Below, in pieces: positions 36,657-45,619 of a stretch of 64,000 nucleotides of DNA. Below the pieces are notes generated by a model. It searched no databases and was not told the DNA's origin. It saw only the letters and a program-made list of their open reading frames with translations. Position 1 is the stretch's first letter. Every line of letters starts with the position of its first letter. Origin of the DNA: Streptomyces deccanensis (GTDB taxonomy: Bacteria; Actinomycetota; Actinomycetes; Streptomycetales; Streptomycetaceae); the NCBI RefSeq assembly GCF_022385335.1, contig NZ_CP092431.1:6510001-6574000 (forward strand), read 5' to 3'. A program made the position numbers and the translations under genes.

Positions 36657-37544
36657 TCAGTACGCCGACCCCGACGCGCCCAGCGATCCCGTCGGGTGCC
36701 AGACCGTCTTCGTCTCCAGGAACGCCGTCATGCGGTCGATGCCGGGCGTGGCCGACCAGTCGTCCACAGGCTGTGGACGCAGGACGCGCTTGAGGTTGTC
36801 GGCCGCGGCGATCTCCAGCTCCTTCGCCAGGACGTCGTCCGCGCCGGCCAGGTCGATCGCGTTGACGTCCTGGTGGGCCGCGAGGGGCGTCGCGATCTCC
36901 GACGTACGGCCCGAGAGGACGTTGACCACGCCGCCGGGGACGTCGGACGTGGCGAGGACCTCGCCGAGGGAGAGGGCCGGGAGGGGGGACCTCTCCGACG
37001 CCACGACGACCGCCGTGTTGCCCGTCGCGATCACGGGAGCCAGCACCGACACCAGGCCCAGGAACGACGAGTCCTGGGGGGCCAGGACCGCGACCACGCC
37101 CGTCGGTTCGGGGGAGGACAGGTTGAAGTACGGGCCCGCGACCGGGTTCGCGCCGCCGACCACCTGGGCGATCTTGTCGGTCCAGCCCGCGTACCAGACC
37201 CAGCGGTCGATCGTGGCTTCCACGACCGCGGCGGCCCTGGACTTCGACAGCCCCTCGGCGTCCGCGACCTCCCGTACGAACTGGCCCCTGCGGCCCTCCA
37301 GCATCTCCGCGACGCGGTACAGGACCTGGCCCCGGTTGTACGCCGTCGCGCCGGACCAGCCGCCGAACGCCTTACGGGCGGCGACGACCGCGTCGCGGGC
37401 GTCCTTGCGGGAGGAGAGCGGGGCGTTGGCCAGCCAGTTGTCCTTGGAGTCCGTCACCTCGTACACCCGGCCGCTCTCGGAACGCGGGAACTTCCCGCCG
37501 ACGTACAGCTTGTAGGTCTTGAAAACAGACAGGCGGTCAGACAT
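36657..37544 (-). CDS. Catalytically incomplete aldehyde dehydrogenase (ALDH16 second-domain type)
   Basis: 295 residues, about 60 percent of a normal ALDH. It has an NAD-binding-type half (YVGGKFPRSESGRVYEV, LAPQDSSFLGLVSVLAPVIA, GGVVNVLSGRTSEI) but stops just before the catalytic half. The general-base ELGGK segment is replaced by NLKRVLRPQPVDDW and there is no GQxC cysteine. Its start overlaps the end of the complete ALDH gene by eight bases. In ALDH16 enzymes a second, non-catalytic ALDH domain is fused after an active one; here the two are separate coupled genes. Likely a structural partner of the upstream enzyme. Confidence 0.85.
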   Translation of the reverse strand: MSDRLSVFKTYKLYVGGKFPRSESGRVYEVTDSKDNWLANAPLSSRKDARDAVVAARKAFGGWSGATAYNRGQVLYRVAEMLEGRRGQFVREVADAEGLSKSRAAAVVEATIDRWVWYAGWTDKIAQVVGGANPVAGPYFNLSSPEPTGVVAVLAPQDSSFLGLVSVLAPVIATGNTAVVVASERSPLPALSLGEVLATSDVPGGVVNVLSGRTSEIATPLAAHQDVNAIDLAGADDVLAKELEIAAADNLKRVLRPQPVDDWSATPGIDRMTAFLETKTVWHPTGSLGASGSAY

Positions 37545-38973
37545 CGAGGTACGCCTCCAGGCCGTGGCGGCCGCCCTCGCGGCCGAAGCCCGACTCCTTG
37601 TAGCCGCCGAACGGCGACGTCGGGTCGAACTTGTTGAACGTGTTGGACCAGACGACGCCCGCGCGCAGCTTGTTCGCGACGGCCAGGATCCGGGAGCCCT
37701 TCTCGGTCCAGATGCCCGCCGACAGGCCGTACTGGGTGTTGTTGGCCTTGGCGACCGCCTCGTCCGGGGTGCGGAAGGTGAGGACGGAGAGGACCGGGCC
37801 GAAGATCTCGTCACGGGCGATGGTGTGCGCCTGCGTGACGTTGGTGAAGAGCGTCGGGGCGAACCAGTAGCCGGAGGTGGGCAGTTCGCAGGCCGGGGAC
37901 CAGCGTTCGGCGCCCTCCGACTCGCCGCGCTCGACGAGCGAGGTGATCCGGGTCAGCTGCTCCTCGGAGTTGATCGCGCCGATGTCCGTGTTCTTGTCCA
38001 GCGGGTCACCGAGCCGGAGCGTGGACAGGCGGCGCTTGAGGGAGTCGAGCAGTTCGTCCTGGATCGACTCCTGGACGAGGAGGCGGCTGCCCGCGCAGCA
38101 GACCTGGCCCTGGTTGAAGAAGATGCCGTTGACGATGCCCTCGACGGCCTGGTCGATCGGGGCGTCGTCGAAGACGATGTTCGCGCCCTTGCCGCCCAGT
38201 TCCAGGGTGAGCTTCTTGCGGGTGCCCGCGACCGTCTTCGCGATCTGCTTGCCGACCGCCGTGGAGCCGGTGAACGCGACCTTGTTGACGTCCGGGTGCG
38301 CGACGAGCGCGGCGCCCGTGTCGCCGTATCCGGGGAGGATGTTGACGACACCCTTCGGGAGGCCGGCCTGGCGGCAGACGTCCGCGAAGAAGAGGGCCGA
38401 GAGGGGGGTCGTCTCGGCGGGCTTCAGGACCACCGTGTTGCCCGTCGCCAGGGCCGGGGCGATCTTCCACGCCAGCATGAGCAGCGGGAAGTTCCACGGG
38501 ATGACCTGGCCCGCCACGCCGAGGGGGCGGGGGTTCGCGCCGAAGCCGGCGTGGTCGAGCTTGTCGGCCCAGCCCGCGTAGTAGAAGAAGTGCGCCGCGA
38601 CCAGGGGGAGGTCGGCGTCGCGGGTCTCCTTGATCGGCTTGCCGTTGTCGAGGGTTTCGAGGACGGCGAGCTCGCGGGAGCGCTCCTGGATGATGCGGGC
38701 GATGCGGAAGAGGTACTTCGCGCGCTCCGCGCCGGGGAGGGCCGACCACTTCTCGAACGCCCTGCGGGCGGCCTGCACGGCGCGGTCCACGTCCGCCTCG
38801 CCCGCCTGGGCGATCTCGGAGAGGACCTCCTCGGAGGCGGGGCTGACCGTCTTGAAGACCTTGCCGTCGGCGGCCTCGGTGAACTCGCCGTCGATGAACA
38901 GGCCGTAGGAGGGGGCGATGTCGACGATCGCCCGGGACTCGGGGGCCGGTGCGTATTCGAATGCGGAAGCCAT
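37537..38973 (-). CDS. Aldehyde dehydrogenase
   Basis: 478 residues. NAD-binding VIPWNFPLLMLAWKIAPALA, VAFTGSTAVGKQI, general-base glutamate in LTLELGGKGAN (about residue 258) and catalytic cysteine in FFNQGQVCCAGSR (about residue 292) are all intact. It is encoded five bases after deoC. DeoC releases acetaldehyde from deoxyribose 5-phosphate, so oxidation of acetaldehyde to acetate is the likely job. Operator site 5 controls the three-gene operon deoC-ALDH-ALDH'. Confidence 0.92.
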   Translation of the reverse strand: MASAFEYAPAPESRAIVDIAPSYGLFIDGEFTEAADGKVFKTVSPASEEVLSEIAQAGEADVDRAVQAARRAFEKWSALPGAERAKYLFRIARIIQERSRELAVLETLDNGKPIKETRDADLPLVAAHFFYYAGWADKLDHAGFGANPRPLGVAGQVIPWNFPLLMLAWKIAPALATGNTVVLKPAETTPLSALFFADVCRQAGLPKGVVNILPGYGDTGAALVAHPDVNKVAFTGSTAVGKQIAKTVAGTRKKLTLELGGKGANIVFDDAPIDQAVEGIVNGIFFNQGQVCCAGSRLLVQESIQDELLDSLKRRLSTLRLGDPLDKNTDIGAINSEEQLTRITSLVERGESEGAERWSPACELPTSGYWFAPTLFTNVTQAHTIARDEIFGPVLSVLTFRTPDEAVAKANNTQYGLSAGIWTEKGSRILAVANKLRAGVVWSNTFNKFDPTSPFGGYKESGFGREGGRHGLEAYLDV

Positions 38974-38978
38974 GGGGA

Positions 38979-39932
38979 TCAGTCCACCGTCACGTAGTCG
39001 GGGCCGGAGTAGCGGCCGGTGGCCAGCTTCTGGCGCTGCATCAGCAGGTCGTTGAGGAGCGAGGACGCGCCGAAGCGGAACCAGTGGTTGTCCAGCCAGT
39101 CCTCGCCGACGGTCTCGTTGACCAGGACGAGGAACTTGATCGCGTCCTTGGTGGTGCGGATGCCGCCGGCGGGCTTCACACCGACCTGGACGCCGGTCTG
39201 GGCGCGGAAGTCGCGCACGGCCTCCAGCATGAGGAGGGTGTTGGCGGGCGTGGCGTTCACCGCGACCTTGCCGGTGGAGGTCTTGATGAAGTCGGCGCCC
39301 GCGAGCATGCCGAGCCAGCTGGCGCGGCGGATGTTGTCGTAGGTCGAGAGCTCGCCCGTCTCGAAGATGACCTTCAGGCGGGCCGCGTCGCCGCAGGCCT
39401 CCTTCACCGCGGTGATCTCCTCGTGGACCTTGAGGTAGTTCCCCGCGAGGAACGCGCCGCGGTCGATGACCATGTCGATCTCGTCGGCGCCCGCGGAGAC
39501 GGCCTCGCGGACGTCCGCCAGCTTCACGGCGAGGGGGGCGCGGCCGGCCGGGAAGGCGGTGGCGACGGAGGCGACCTTGACGGTGGAGCCGGCGACGGCG
39601 GCCTTGGCGGCGGGCACCATGTCCGGGTAGACGCAGACCGCGGCCGTGGCGGGCGTGGTGCGGTCGGTGGGGTCGGGGAGGACCGCCTTGGCGCCGAGGG
39701 ACCGGACCTTGCCGGGGGTGTCCGCGCCTTCCAGGGTCGTCAGGTCGACCATGGAGATGGCCAGGTCGATGGCGTACGCCTTGGCGGTCGTCTTGATGGA
39801 ACGGGTGCCGAGCGAGGCGGCGCGCGCCTCCAGGCCGACCGGGTCGACGCCGGGCAGCCCGTGGAGGAAGCGGCGCAGCGTGCTGTCGGACGCGGTGACG
39901 TCGGCGAGAGCGTGGGGTGCAGCTGTGGACAT
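38979..39932 (-). CDS. deoC: Deoxyribose-phosphate aldolase
   Basis: 317 residues. Class I aldolase motifs: VCVYPDMVPAAKAAVAGS, DEIDMVIDRGAFLAGN, the Schiff-base lysine in FIKTSTGKVAVNAT and a second active-site lysine in VGVKPAGGIRTTKDA. It is a long DeoC (actinobacterial/human-like type rather than the 220-residue form). It splits 2-deoxyribose 5-phosphate into glyceraldehyde 3-phosphate and acetaldehyde. Start ATG 39932; a GTG two codons upstream may be used on a leaderless transcript. Confidence 0.94.
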   Translation of the reverse strand: MSTAAPHALADVTASDSTLRRFLHGLPGVDPVGLEARAASLGTRSIKTTAKAYAIDLAISMVDLTTLEGADTPGKVRSLGAKAVLPDPTDRTTPATAAVCVYPDMVPAAKAAVAGSTVKVASVATAFPAGRAPLAVKLADVREAVSAGADEIDMVIDRGAFLAGNYLKVHEEITAVKEACGDAARLKVIFETGELSTYDNIRRASWLGMLAGADFIKTSTGKVAVNATPANTLLMLEAVRDFRAQTGVQVGVKPAGGIRTTKDAIKFLVLVNETVGEDWLDNHWFRFGASSLLNDLLMQRQKLATGRYSGPDYVTVD

Positions 39933-39951
39933 GGTCACCAGACGAGCATAT

Positions 39952-39963
39952 CTACGCGCGTAG
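39952..39963. promoter_or_regulatory. Nucleoside-regulon operator, site 5
   Basis: Perfect CTACGCGCGTAG, 19 bp upstream of the deoC ATG. On the minus strand it runs into GATATG, a good -10 candidate. Confidence 0.8.
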
Positions 39964-40151
39964 CGGGTGTACAGCCCTCGGAATGTTCGAACCGGCGCGG
40001 GCGGGCGCTCGGGCGGGCTCGTCAGGGGGTGGGGGTGCCTGTGGTGTCGCTCGTGCGGGTGGTGTGGGGCCGGTCGCGCAGTTCCCCGCGCCCCTTGCGG
40101 GGCGCTACCTCGGCTTCGGGCAGGCGTCGTGCGTCGGGCAGAATCGGACGT

Positions 40152-40814
40152 ATGAGCACCTCGGATCAGGCCCCCGCGTCGACGCCCGGCAAGCCCGGTA
40201 CGCCTGGCAAGCCCGTGTACAAGGACCGGGTGTACCGGTCGCCCGCCGGGCTGATGGGCGGGGTGTTGCTGCTCGGGCTGATCGGCTGGCTCGGTGGGGA
40301 CGCGGTGGTGTCGGGCGAGGGGAGTACGCCCTGGCTGGCGCTGGCGTCGATGCTGGTGTTCGTGCCGGTGGTGGTCGCGTTCTCGGTCCGGCCGGCCGTG
40401 TTCGCCAACGAGGACCGGCTGCGGGTGCGCAATCCGTTCCGGGTGATCGAGCTGCCCTGGGCGAGCGTGGTGTCGCTGCGGTCCGGTTACACGAACGAGG
40501 TCATCGACGAGAGCGGCACGAAGTATCAGCTCTGGGCGATTCCCGTCTCGCTGCGGGGGCGCAAGAAGGCCGCCCGGCAGCAGCTGCGGGAGGACCGCCG
40601 GGCGGCCAAGGGGGAGGGCGGCGGTCGTACCGCCCCGGCACGGCCCGTGCGGGCCGAGGCCGATCAGGTCATGGCCGATCTGCGGGACCTGTGCGAGGCG
40701 CGGGCGAAGGCGGCCGGGTCGCAGGGGAAGCCGAGTGTGCGGTGGGCCTGGGAGATCGTGGGCCCCGTGGCGGCCGGGGCCGTGCTGCTGGCGGTGCTGA
40801 TCGCTGTGGGGTGA
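40152..40814 (+). CDS. PH domain-containing membrane protein
   Basis: 220 residues. Two membrane segments (LMGGVLLLGLIGWLGG, WLALASMLVFVPVVVAFSV) are followed by a bacterial PH-like domain (RVRNPFRVIELPWASVVSLR, SGTKYQLWAIPVSL), a charged linker, and a C-terminal membrane segment (AGAVLLAVLIAVG). A CAGAAT -10 element ends eight bases before the ATG, so the mRNA is likely leaderless. Function unknown; common in Streptomyces next to the following gene. Confidence 0.85.
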   Translation: MSTSDQAPASTPGKPGTPGKPVYKDRVYRSPAGLMGGVLLLGLIGWLGGDAVVSGEGSTPWLALASMLVFVPVVVAFSVRPAVFANEDRLRVRNPFRVIELPWASVVSLRSGYTNEVIDESGTKYQLWAIPVSLRGRKKAARQQLREDRRAAKGEGGGRTAPARPVRAEADQVMADLRDLCEARAKAAGSQGKPSVRWAWEIVGPVAAGAVLLAVLIAVG

Positions 40815-41012
40815 CCCCCGGATCCGGTGGTTCGGTGGGCGCGCGGGGGCGGTGTGACGTAGGGCTCCGGGCGCCGGTTCGGCGGAGGAAGTCCGGACGT
40901 CTGTTCTATGGTGGCGCTGCTCGTGTGTCCCGCCTTCACAGCCTGGTTCGCTTGGATCGTGTCGGACCGCGCGCGGCGCATTGACGACGGCGGCCGGAGT
41001 GTCCACTAAACG

Positions 41013-42746
41013 ATGAGTACCGAGCTCGAACCCCAGTCCCCGCCCGGGGCCTCCCCACCGCCGCGTCCGCTGCCCGCGTACGCCGTGCCCGAGGGGTGCG
41101 TCGCCTGGAGCGGCGAGAAGTTGGAGGCCTGGGCGCGGACCCGGCCACCCCTGTGGGTGCCCGCGCGGACCCGGCCCCTGCATCTGCTCGCCGTGGTACC
41201 GGGCGGACTGATCGTCGGCTTCTGGCTGGCGAACTTCGTGGAACTGCCCGCCGCCCTCGCCGCACTGGTCCCGCTGCAACTGGTGTGGACCCTGGTCAGG
41301 CCCGAGGTCGTACGGTTCTCGGCGCCCGTACTGATGCTTCTGCTGGCCTGGTACGGCGGCTCGCACGACGTGCCGACCCTGGTGGGAGGCGTCGCCGCGA
41401 CCTTGACGTGGGCCATGGCCGAGATCCGGCTGAGCAAGCGCCGACTGCAGCGGCAGTGGGCTTCGGTCGCCGCCGAGGGGGTCACCGCCACGGTGCCGGA
41501 CGAGGTCGGGCCGCTGCGGCGCGGACGGTTCCTCATGGGGTTCGGGTGCCTGCTGACCGTGGTCGCGGTGGCGGTGCTCTCCTCCGTCTCCGGCTGGGAC
41601 GTCGCCACCGACCGGCACGAAATCACGCTCGTCGGCTGGTTCGTGGTCGGCTGGGGGCTCACCTCGCTGCTCTCCGGATGGCTGGGACGCAGGCGGGCCG
41701 CCGCGCTGCGGGGCGCGCCCGTGCCGGTGCTGCGGGTGCTCGTCCGTGACGGCGCCGACGGGGACGCCGAGGTCTTCGCCGCCGACGACGCGGACGCGCT
41801 GCGGCCGTTGTTCACCGTCGCCACCGAGGAGTGGTACGACGAAGAGGACGACGAGGACGAGCAGCGCGACGCCGGGGAGGAACGGGACGCGTTTCTCGAC
41901 GCCGTCGAGGGCGTCGACGATGACGACGACCAGCCCGGGCCCCTGCGCGAGGCCGTGCTGTACGGGGTGCCCCACGACGGGGCCGAGATCGTGATCGTCA
42001 GCGCGGCGGAGGCGCCGGAGGCGAGTCAGGAGACGGAGGCGGCCGAGGGCGGCGGTACGTCCGCCGAACTGGTCGTCGAGTCGTCCAGCGGGCCGGTGCG
42101 CCCCCTGTCCGAGCGGGCCGTACGGCACCGGGCCGCCGCGCAGCGGGCCAGGGCGAAGCGGCACACGGTCCACGAGGAGCTGCGGGCCACGGCCGTCACG
42201 GAGAGCCGGGCCCGGCTCGGGGACGAGCCGGTGTCCGTACGGCGCTGGCGGGCGGGCTGGGCCGACTGGTCCGCCGCCCTGTTCATGATCGTCACGATGG
42301 CCGCCGTGGGGCTGTACCCGGACGGACTGTGGCAGTACGTCCTCGGTGGCGTCCTCGGTGTCCTGGGCGTCCTGACGCTGCCCCAGATGCTCACCTGGCG
42401 CATCACGGCCGACCGTTCGGGGCTGTGGCTGAGCGGCTGGGGCCGGCCGCAGCACGTCGAGTGGGACGACCTCACGACCGTGCGCTGCGCCGGTGCCGTG
42501 CTGACGGTGGACAGCCGCCGGGCGTCGTTCCCGCTCTGGAGCGTCCGGGCGGAGCGCTGGCGCTGGTTGGAGCGGAAGCTGCGGCTCGTTCACCCGTACG
42601 AGAGGACCGCCGCCGAGATCACCGCCATGTGGCGGGACCCGGCGCTGCGGCCCGAGGGGGAGTACCAGGGCCGGAGGATGCCCTTGTGGCCGTTGAGCGT
42701 GGTGCTCGCCGTGGGGTGGGCGGCGGTGTTGGTCCTGGTGCCGTAG
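41013..42746 (+). CDS. Large PH-like domain membrane protein
   Basis: 577 residues. N-terminal membrane block (about 60-230) with four or more spans, then an acidic stretch (EEWYDEEDDEDEQRDAGEER), a basic helix (RHRAAAQRARAKRH), two more spans near residue 430, and a PH-like beta domain (LTWRITADRSGLWLSGWGRP, HVEWDDLTTVRCAGAVLTVD). A final span closes the protein. It follows the smaller PH protein in the same orientation, and both may act in the same envelope function, which is unknown. Confidence 0.75.
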   Translation: MSTELEPQSPPGASPPPRPLPAYAVPEGCVAWSGEKLEAWARTRPPLWVPARTRPLHLLAVVPGGLIVGFWLANFVELPAALAALVPLQLVWTLVRPEVVRFSAPVLMLLLAWYGGSHDVPTLVGGVAATLTWAMAEIRLSKRRLQRQWASVAAEGVTATVPDEVGPLRRGRFLMGFGCLLTVVAVAVLSSVSGWDVATDRHEITLVGWFVVGWGLTSLLSGWLGRRRAAALRGAPVPVLRVLVRDGADGDAEVFAADDADALRPLFTVATEEWYDEEDDEDEQRDAGEERDAFLDAVEGVDDDDDQPGPLREAVLYGVPHDGAEIVIVSAAEAPEASQETEAAEGGGTSAELVVESSSGPVRPLSERAVRHRAAAQRARAKRHTVHEELRATAVTESRARLGDEPVSVRRWRAGWADWSAALFMIVTMAAVGLYPDGLWQYVLGGVLGVLGVLTLPQMLTWRITADRSGLWLSGWGRPQHVEWDDLTTVRCAGAVLTVDSRRASFPLWSVRAERWRWLERKLRLVHPYERTAAEITAMWRDPALRPEGEYQGRRMPLWPLSVVLAVGWAAVLVLVP

Positions 42747-42765
42747 GGCCGGGCCGGTACGCGCG

Positions 42766-42797
42766 GAGGCCCCGACCGGATCACCGGTCGGGGCCTC
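42766..42797. terminator. Bidirectional terminator
   Basis: A perfect 14-bp stem, GAGGCCCCGACCGG and its complement, with an ATCA loop between the convergent PH-protein and mutase genes. Confidence 0.9.
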
Positions 42798-42824
42798 TCG
42801 TCGTTCCCGTTCTCGCTTCGGCGG

Positions 42825-44456
42825 TCAGATGCCCGCTGCCGCCGAGAGGTCCCGCTTGATGTCGGTCAGCAGGTCCGTCGCCTTCGCGCGGGCCGCCGGG
42901 AGGGCGGCGAGGTCGGCGACGGGCACCACGACCTCCAGGTAGCACTTGAGCTTGGGCTCCGTGCCGCTGGGGCGGACGATCACACGCGCGCCGTCGAGCG
43001 TGTAACGCAGGCCGTCCGTGGGCGGGAGCCGGTCCGTGCCCCGGGTCAGGTCCTCGGCCCGGGTGACGGGCAGGCCCGCGAGGGCGGTCGGCGGCTGCTC
43101 GCGGAGCCGTTCCATCGCGCGGGCGATGAGCGAGAGGTCCTGGACGCGGACCGAGAGCTGGTCGGTGGCGTGCAGACCGTGCTCGACGGCGATGTCGTCC
43201 AGCAGGTCGAGGAGGGTGCGGCCCTCCTCCTTCAGCCGCGAGGCGAGTTCCGTGATGAGCAGGGCCGCCGTGATGCCGTCCTTGTCGCGGACGCCCTCGG
43301 GATCGACGCAGTAGCCGAGGGCCTCCTCGTAGCCGTAGCGCAGGCCCTCGACGCGGGCGATCCACTTGAAGCCGGTGAGGGTCTCCTCGTAGGGCAGGCC
43401 CGCCTTCTCGGCGATCCGGCCGAGGAGGGACGAGGAGACGATCGACTCGGCGAAGGTGCCCTGGACACCGCGCGCGACCAGGTGGGTGGCGAGGAGCGCG
43501 CCGACCTCGTCGCCGCGCAGCATGCGCCAGTCGGAGCCGTCCTTGACCGCGACGGCACAGCGGTCGGCGTCGGGGTCGTTCGCGACGATCAGGTCGGGGT
43601 CCGTCTCGCGGGCCTTCGCGAAGGCCAGGTCCATCGCGCCGGGCTCTTCCGGGTTGGGGAAGGCGACCGTCGGGAACTCCGGGTCCGGCTCGGCCTGCTC
43701 GGCGACGAGGACGGGCTCCGGGAAGCCGGCCCGGGCGAAGGCCGCGAGCAGGGTGTCCTTGCCGACGCCGTGCATGGCCGTGTAGACCGTGCGGGCGCTC
43801 CGGGGGGAGCCGGGCGCGAGGACCGCGTCCGTACGGGCCAGATAGGCGTCCAGGACGCTGTCGTCGAGGGTGTCCCAGCCGGCCTCCGGGCGGGGGACGT
43901 CGTCGAGGGAGCGTACGGCGTCGATCTCGGCCGCGATGCCCGCGTCGGCCGGGGGCACGATCTGGGAGCCGTCGCCCAGGTAGACCTTGTAGCCGTTGTC
44001 GCGCGGCGGGTTGTGGCTGGCCGTGACCTCCACGCCGGCCACCGCGCCCAGGTGCCTTATGGCGAAGGCCAGGACGGGCGTGGGGAGGGGGCGGGGGAGG
44101 ACGGCCGCGCGCAGGCCCGCGCCGGTCATCACGGCGGCCGTGTCGCGGGCGAAGTCGGCGGACTTGTGGCGGGCGTCGTAGCCGATGACGACGAGGCCGC
44201 CGGTGGCGCCCTGCTTGTTCAGGTACGCGGCGAGGCCGGCGGCCGCGCGGATGACGACCGAGCGGTTCATGCGCATGGGGCCGGCGCCGAGTTCGCCCCG
44301 GAGACCGGCCGTGCCGAACTGGAGGGTGCCGGAGAAGCGGGTGGTCAGTTCCGCCGTGTCCGCCGCGTCGATCAGCCTGCCGAGCTCGTCCCGGGTGTCC
44401 GGGTCGGGGTCCTCGGCCAGCCACGCCTTGGCGCGGGCGATCAGGTCGTCGTGCAC
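42825..44456 (-). CDS. Phospho-sugar mutase (PGM2/PgcA-like; possible phosphopentomutase)
   Basis: 543 residues. Active-site serine loop VEVTASHNPPRDNGYKVYLG, metal loop VANDPDADRCAVAV, sugar loop EEALGYCVDP and phosphate loop VIVRPSGTEPKLKCY give the full alpha-D-phosphohexomutase set. The TASHNPPxxNGYKVY form is that of the PGM2/PgcA clade, which includes human phosphopentomutase. GTG 44456 has AGAGG nine bases upstream. It lies 200 bp upstream of the PNP gene's 3' end. Interconversion of (deoxy)ribose 1- and 5-phosphate would link PNP and DeoA to DeoC; a phosphoglucomutase or phosphomannomutase role is the alternative. Confidence 0.85.
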   Translation of the reverse strand: MHDDLIARAKAWLAEDPDPDTRDELGRLIDAADTAELTTRFSGTLQFGTAGLRGELGAGPMRMNRSVVIRAAAGLAAYLNKQGATGGLVVIGYDARHKSADFARDTAAVMTGAGLRAAVLPRPLPTPVLAFAIRHLGAVAGVEVTASHNPPRDNGYKVYLGDGSQIVPPADAGIAAEIDAVRSLDDVPRPEAGWDTLDDSVLDAYLARTDAVLAPGSPRSARTVYTAMHGVGKDTLLAAFARAGFPEPVLVAEQAEPDPEFPTVAFPNPEEPGAMDLAFAKARETDPDLIVANDPDADRCAVAVKDGSDWRMLRGDEVGALLATHLVARGVQGTFAESIVSSSLLGRIAEKAGLPYEETLTGFKWIARVEGLRYGYEEALGYCVDPEGVRDKDGITAALLITELASRLKEEGRTLLDLLDDIAVEHGLHATDQLSVRVQDLSLIARAMERLREQPPTALAGLPVTRAEDLTRGTDRLPPTDGLRYTLDGARVIVRPSGTEPKLKCYLEVVVPVADLAALPAARAKATDLLTDIKRDLSAAAGI

Positions 44457-44571
44457 GGGGGTCAACCTCTCGTCTCGTTCTTTGTTCGTCGGGGCGCTTG
44501 ATTGTCCCGGGGAGGGGGCGCGTTGTCGGGTGCGGGTGGGTGGGGCTTCTCGCGCAGTTCCCCGCGCCCCT

Positions 44572-44601
44572 GAAAAGCAGGGGCTGCGCCCCGTGCTTTT
44601 C
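44572..44601. terminator. Hairpin downstream of PNP
   Basis: GAAAAGCAGGGGC pairs with GCCCCGTGCTTTTC (one bulged C, TGC loop). Read on the minus strand it follows the PNP stop and is next to a dispersed-element copy. Confidence 0.65.
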
Positions 44602-44656
44602 GCCCCTAAAGGGCCGCAGGCTTCCGCACCCGACGACGAGACCCGCGCCCCGCGTC

Positions 44657-45481
44657 CTACAGGCGGTTCAGGACCTGCGTCAGCAGCGCGCCCATCCGTG
44701 CCGCCGAGTCGCGGCCGGCCTGGAGGACCTCTTCGTGGTTGAGGGGCTCGCCCGTCATGCCGGCCGCCAGGTTGGTCACCAGGGAGATGCCCAGGATCTC
44801 GGCACCCGCCTCGCGCGCGGCGATGGCCTCCAGGACCGTGGACATGCCGACGAGGTCCGCGCCGATGACGCGGGCCATGCGGATCTCCGCCGGGGTCTCG
44901 TAGTGCGGGCCCGTGAACTGCGCGTAGACGCCCTCTTCGAGGGAGGGGTCGATCTCCTTGCACAGGGCGCGCAGTCGCGGGGAGTAGAGGTCCGTGAGAT
45001 CGACGAAGTTGGCGCCGACGATCGGCGAGGTCGCCGTCAGGTTCAGGTGGTCGCTGATCAGCACCGGCTGGCCCGGACGCATGCCCTCGCGCAGACCGCC
45101 GCAGCCGTTGGTGAGGACGATCGTCTTCACACCGGCGGCGACGGCCGTGCGGACGCCGTGCGCGACGGCGGCGACGCCGCGGCCCTCGTAGTAGTGGGTG
45201 CGGCCCAGGAAGACGAGCGCGCGCTTGTCACCGATCCTGTACGAGCGGACCTTGCCGCCGTGCCCCTCGACCGCCGGCGGCGGGAAGCCGGGCAGCTCGG
45301 TGACCTGGAACTCGGCCTCGGGGGCGCCGAGGGCGTCCACGGCCGGAGCCCAGCCGGAGCCCATCACGAGGGCGACGTCGTGGGTCTCGGCGCCCGTCAG
45401 CTCACGCAGGCGCGCGGCGGCGGCGTCGGCGGCGGCGTACGGGTCGCCCTGGATGTCGTCCGGAAGAAGAGATGCGTTCAC
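44657..45481 (-). CDS. Purine-nucleoside phosphorylase
   Basis: 274 residues, trimeric (class II) PNP. Motifs: [14 protein letters not shown] (phosphate loop), [47 protein letters not shown] and [20 protein letters not shown]. It splits inosine, guanosine and their deoxy forms to base and (deoxy)ribose 1-phosphate. GTG start at 45481, with GGATAC as probable -10 on the minus strand just upstream, suggesting a leaderless mRNA. Operator site 6 lies 24 bp upstream. Confidence 0.94.
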   Translation of the reverse strand: MNASLLPDDIQGDPYAAADAAAARLRELTGAETHDVALVMGSGWAPAVDALGAPEAEFQVTELPGFPPPAVEGHGGKVRSYRIGDKRALVFLGRTHYYEGRGVAAVAHGVRTAVAAGVKTIVLTNGCGGLREGMRPGQPVLISDHLNLTATSPIVGANFVDLTDLYSPRLRALCKEIDPSLEEGVYAQFTGPHYETPAEIRMARVIGADLVGMSTVLEAIAAREAGAEILGISLVTNLAAGMTGEPLNHEEVLQAGRDSAARMGALLTQVLNRL

Positions 45482-45505
45482 GCGACGAGGGTATCCGGTT
45501 GGAGC

Positions 45506-45517
45506 CTACGCGCGTAG
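45506..45517. promoter_or_regulatory. Nucleoside-regulon operator, site 6
   Basis: Perfect CTACGCGCGTAG. Relative to the predicted PNP -10 (45491-45496) it covers the -35 region. Confidence 0.8.
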
Positions 45518-45619
45518 ATGACGAGGCGCACGGGATTGCGATCGTTGTCTTGTCGTTTCCAACACGGGGCGCCGGCGCGCGAGGGGCGTGCGGCGCGCTC
45601 GCGCTCCTCGGGCGGTCCC

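Noticed and set aside
38979..42593. 1,204-codon minus-strand open frame
   Set aside because: Only the first-discussed 317 codons (deoC) make sense; the rest is antisense to the two PH-domain genes and the operator region.
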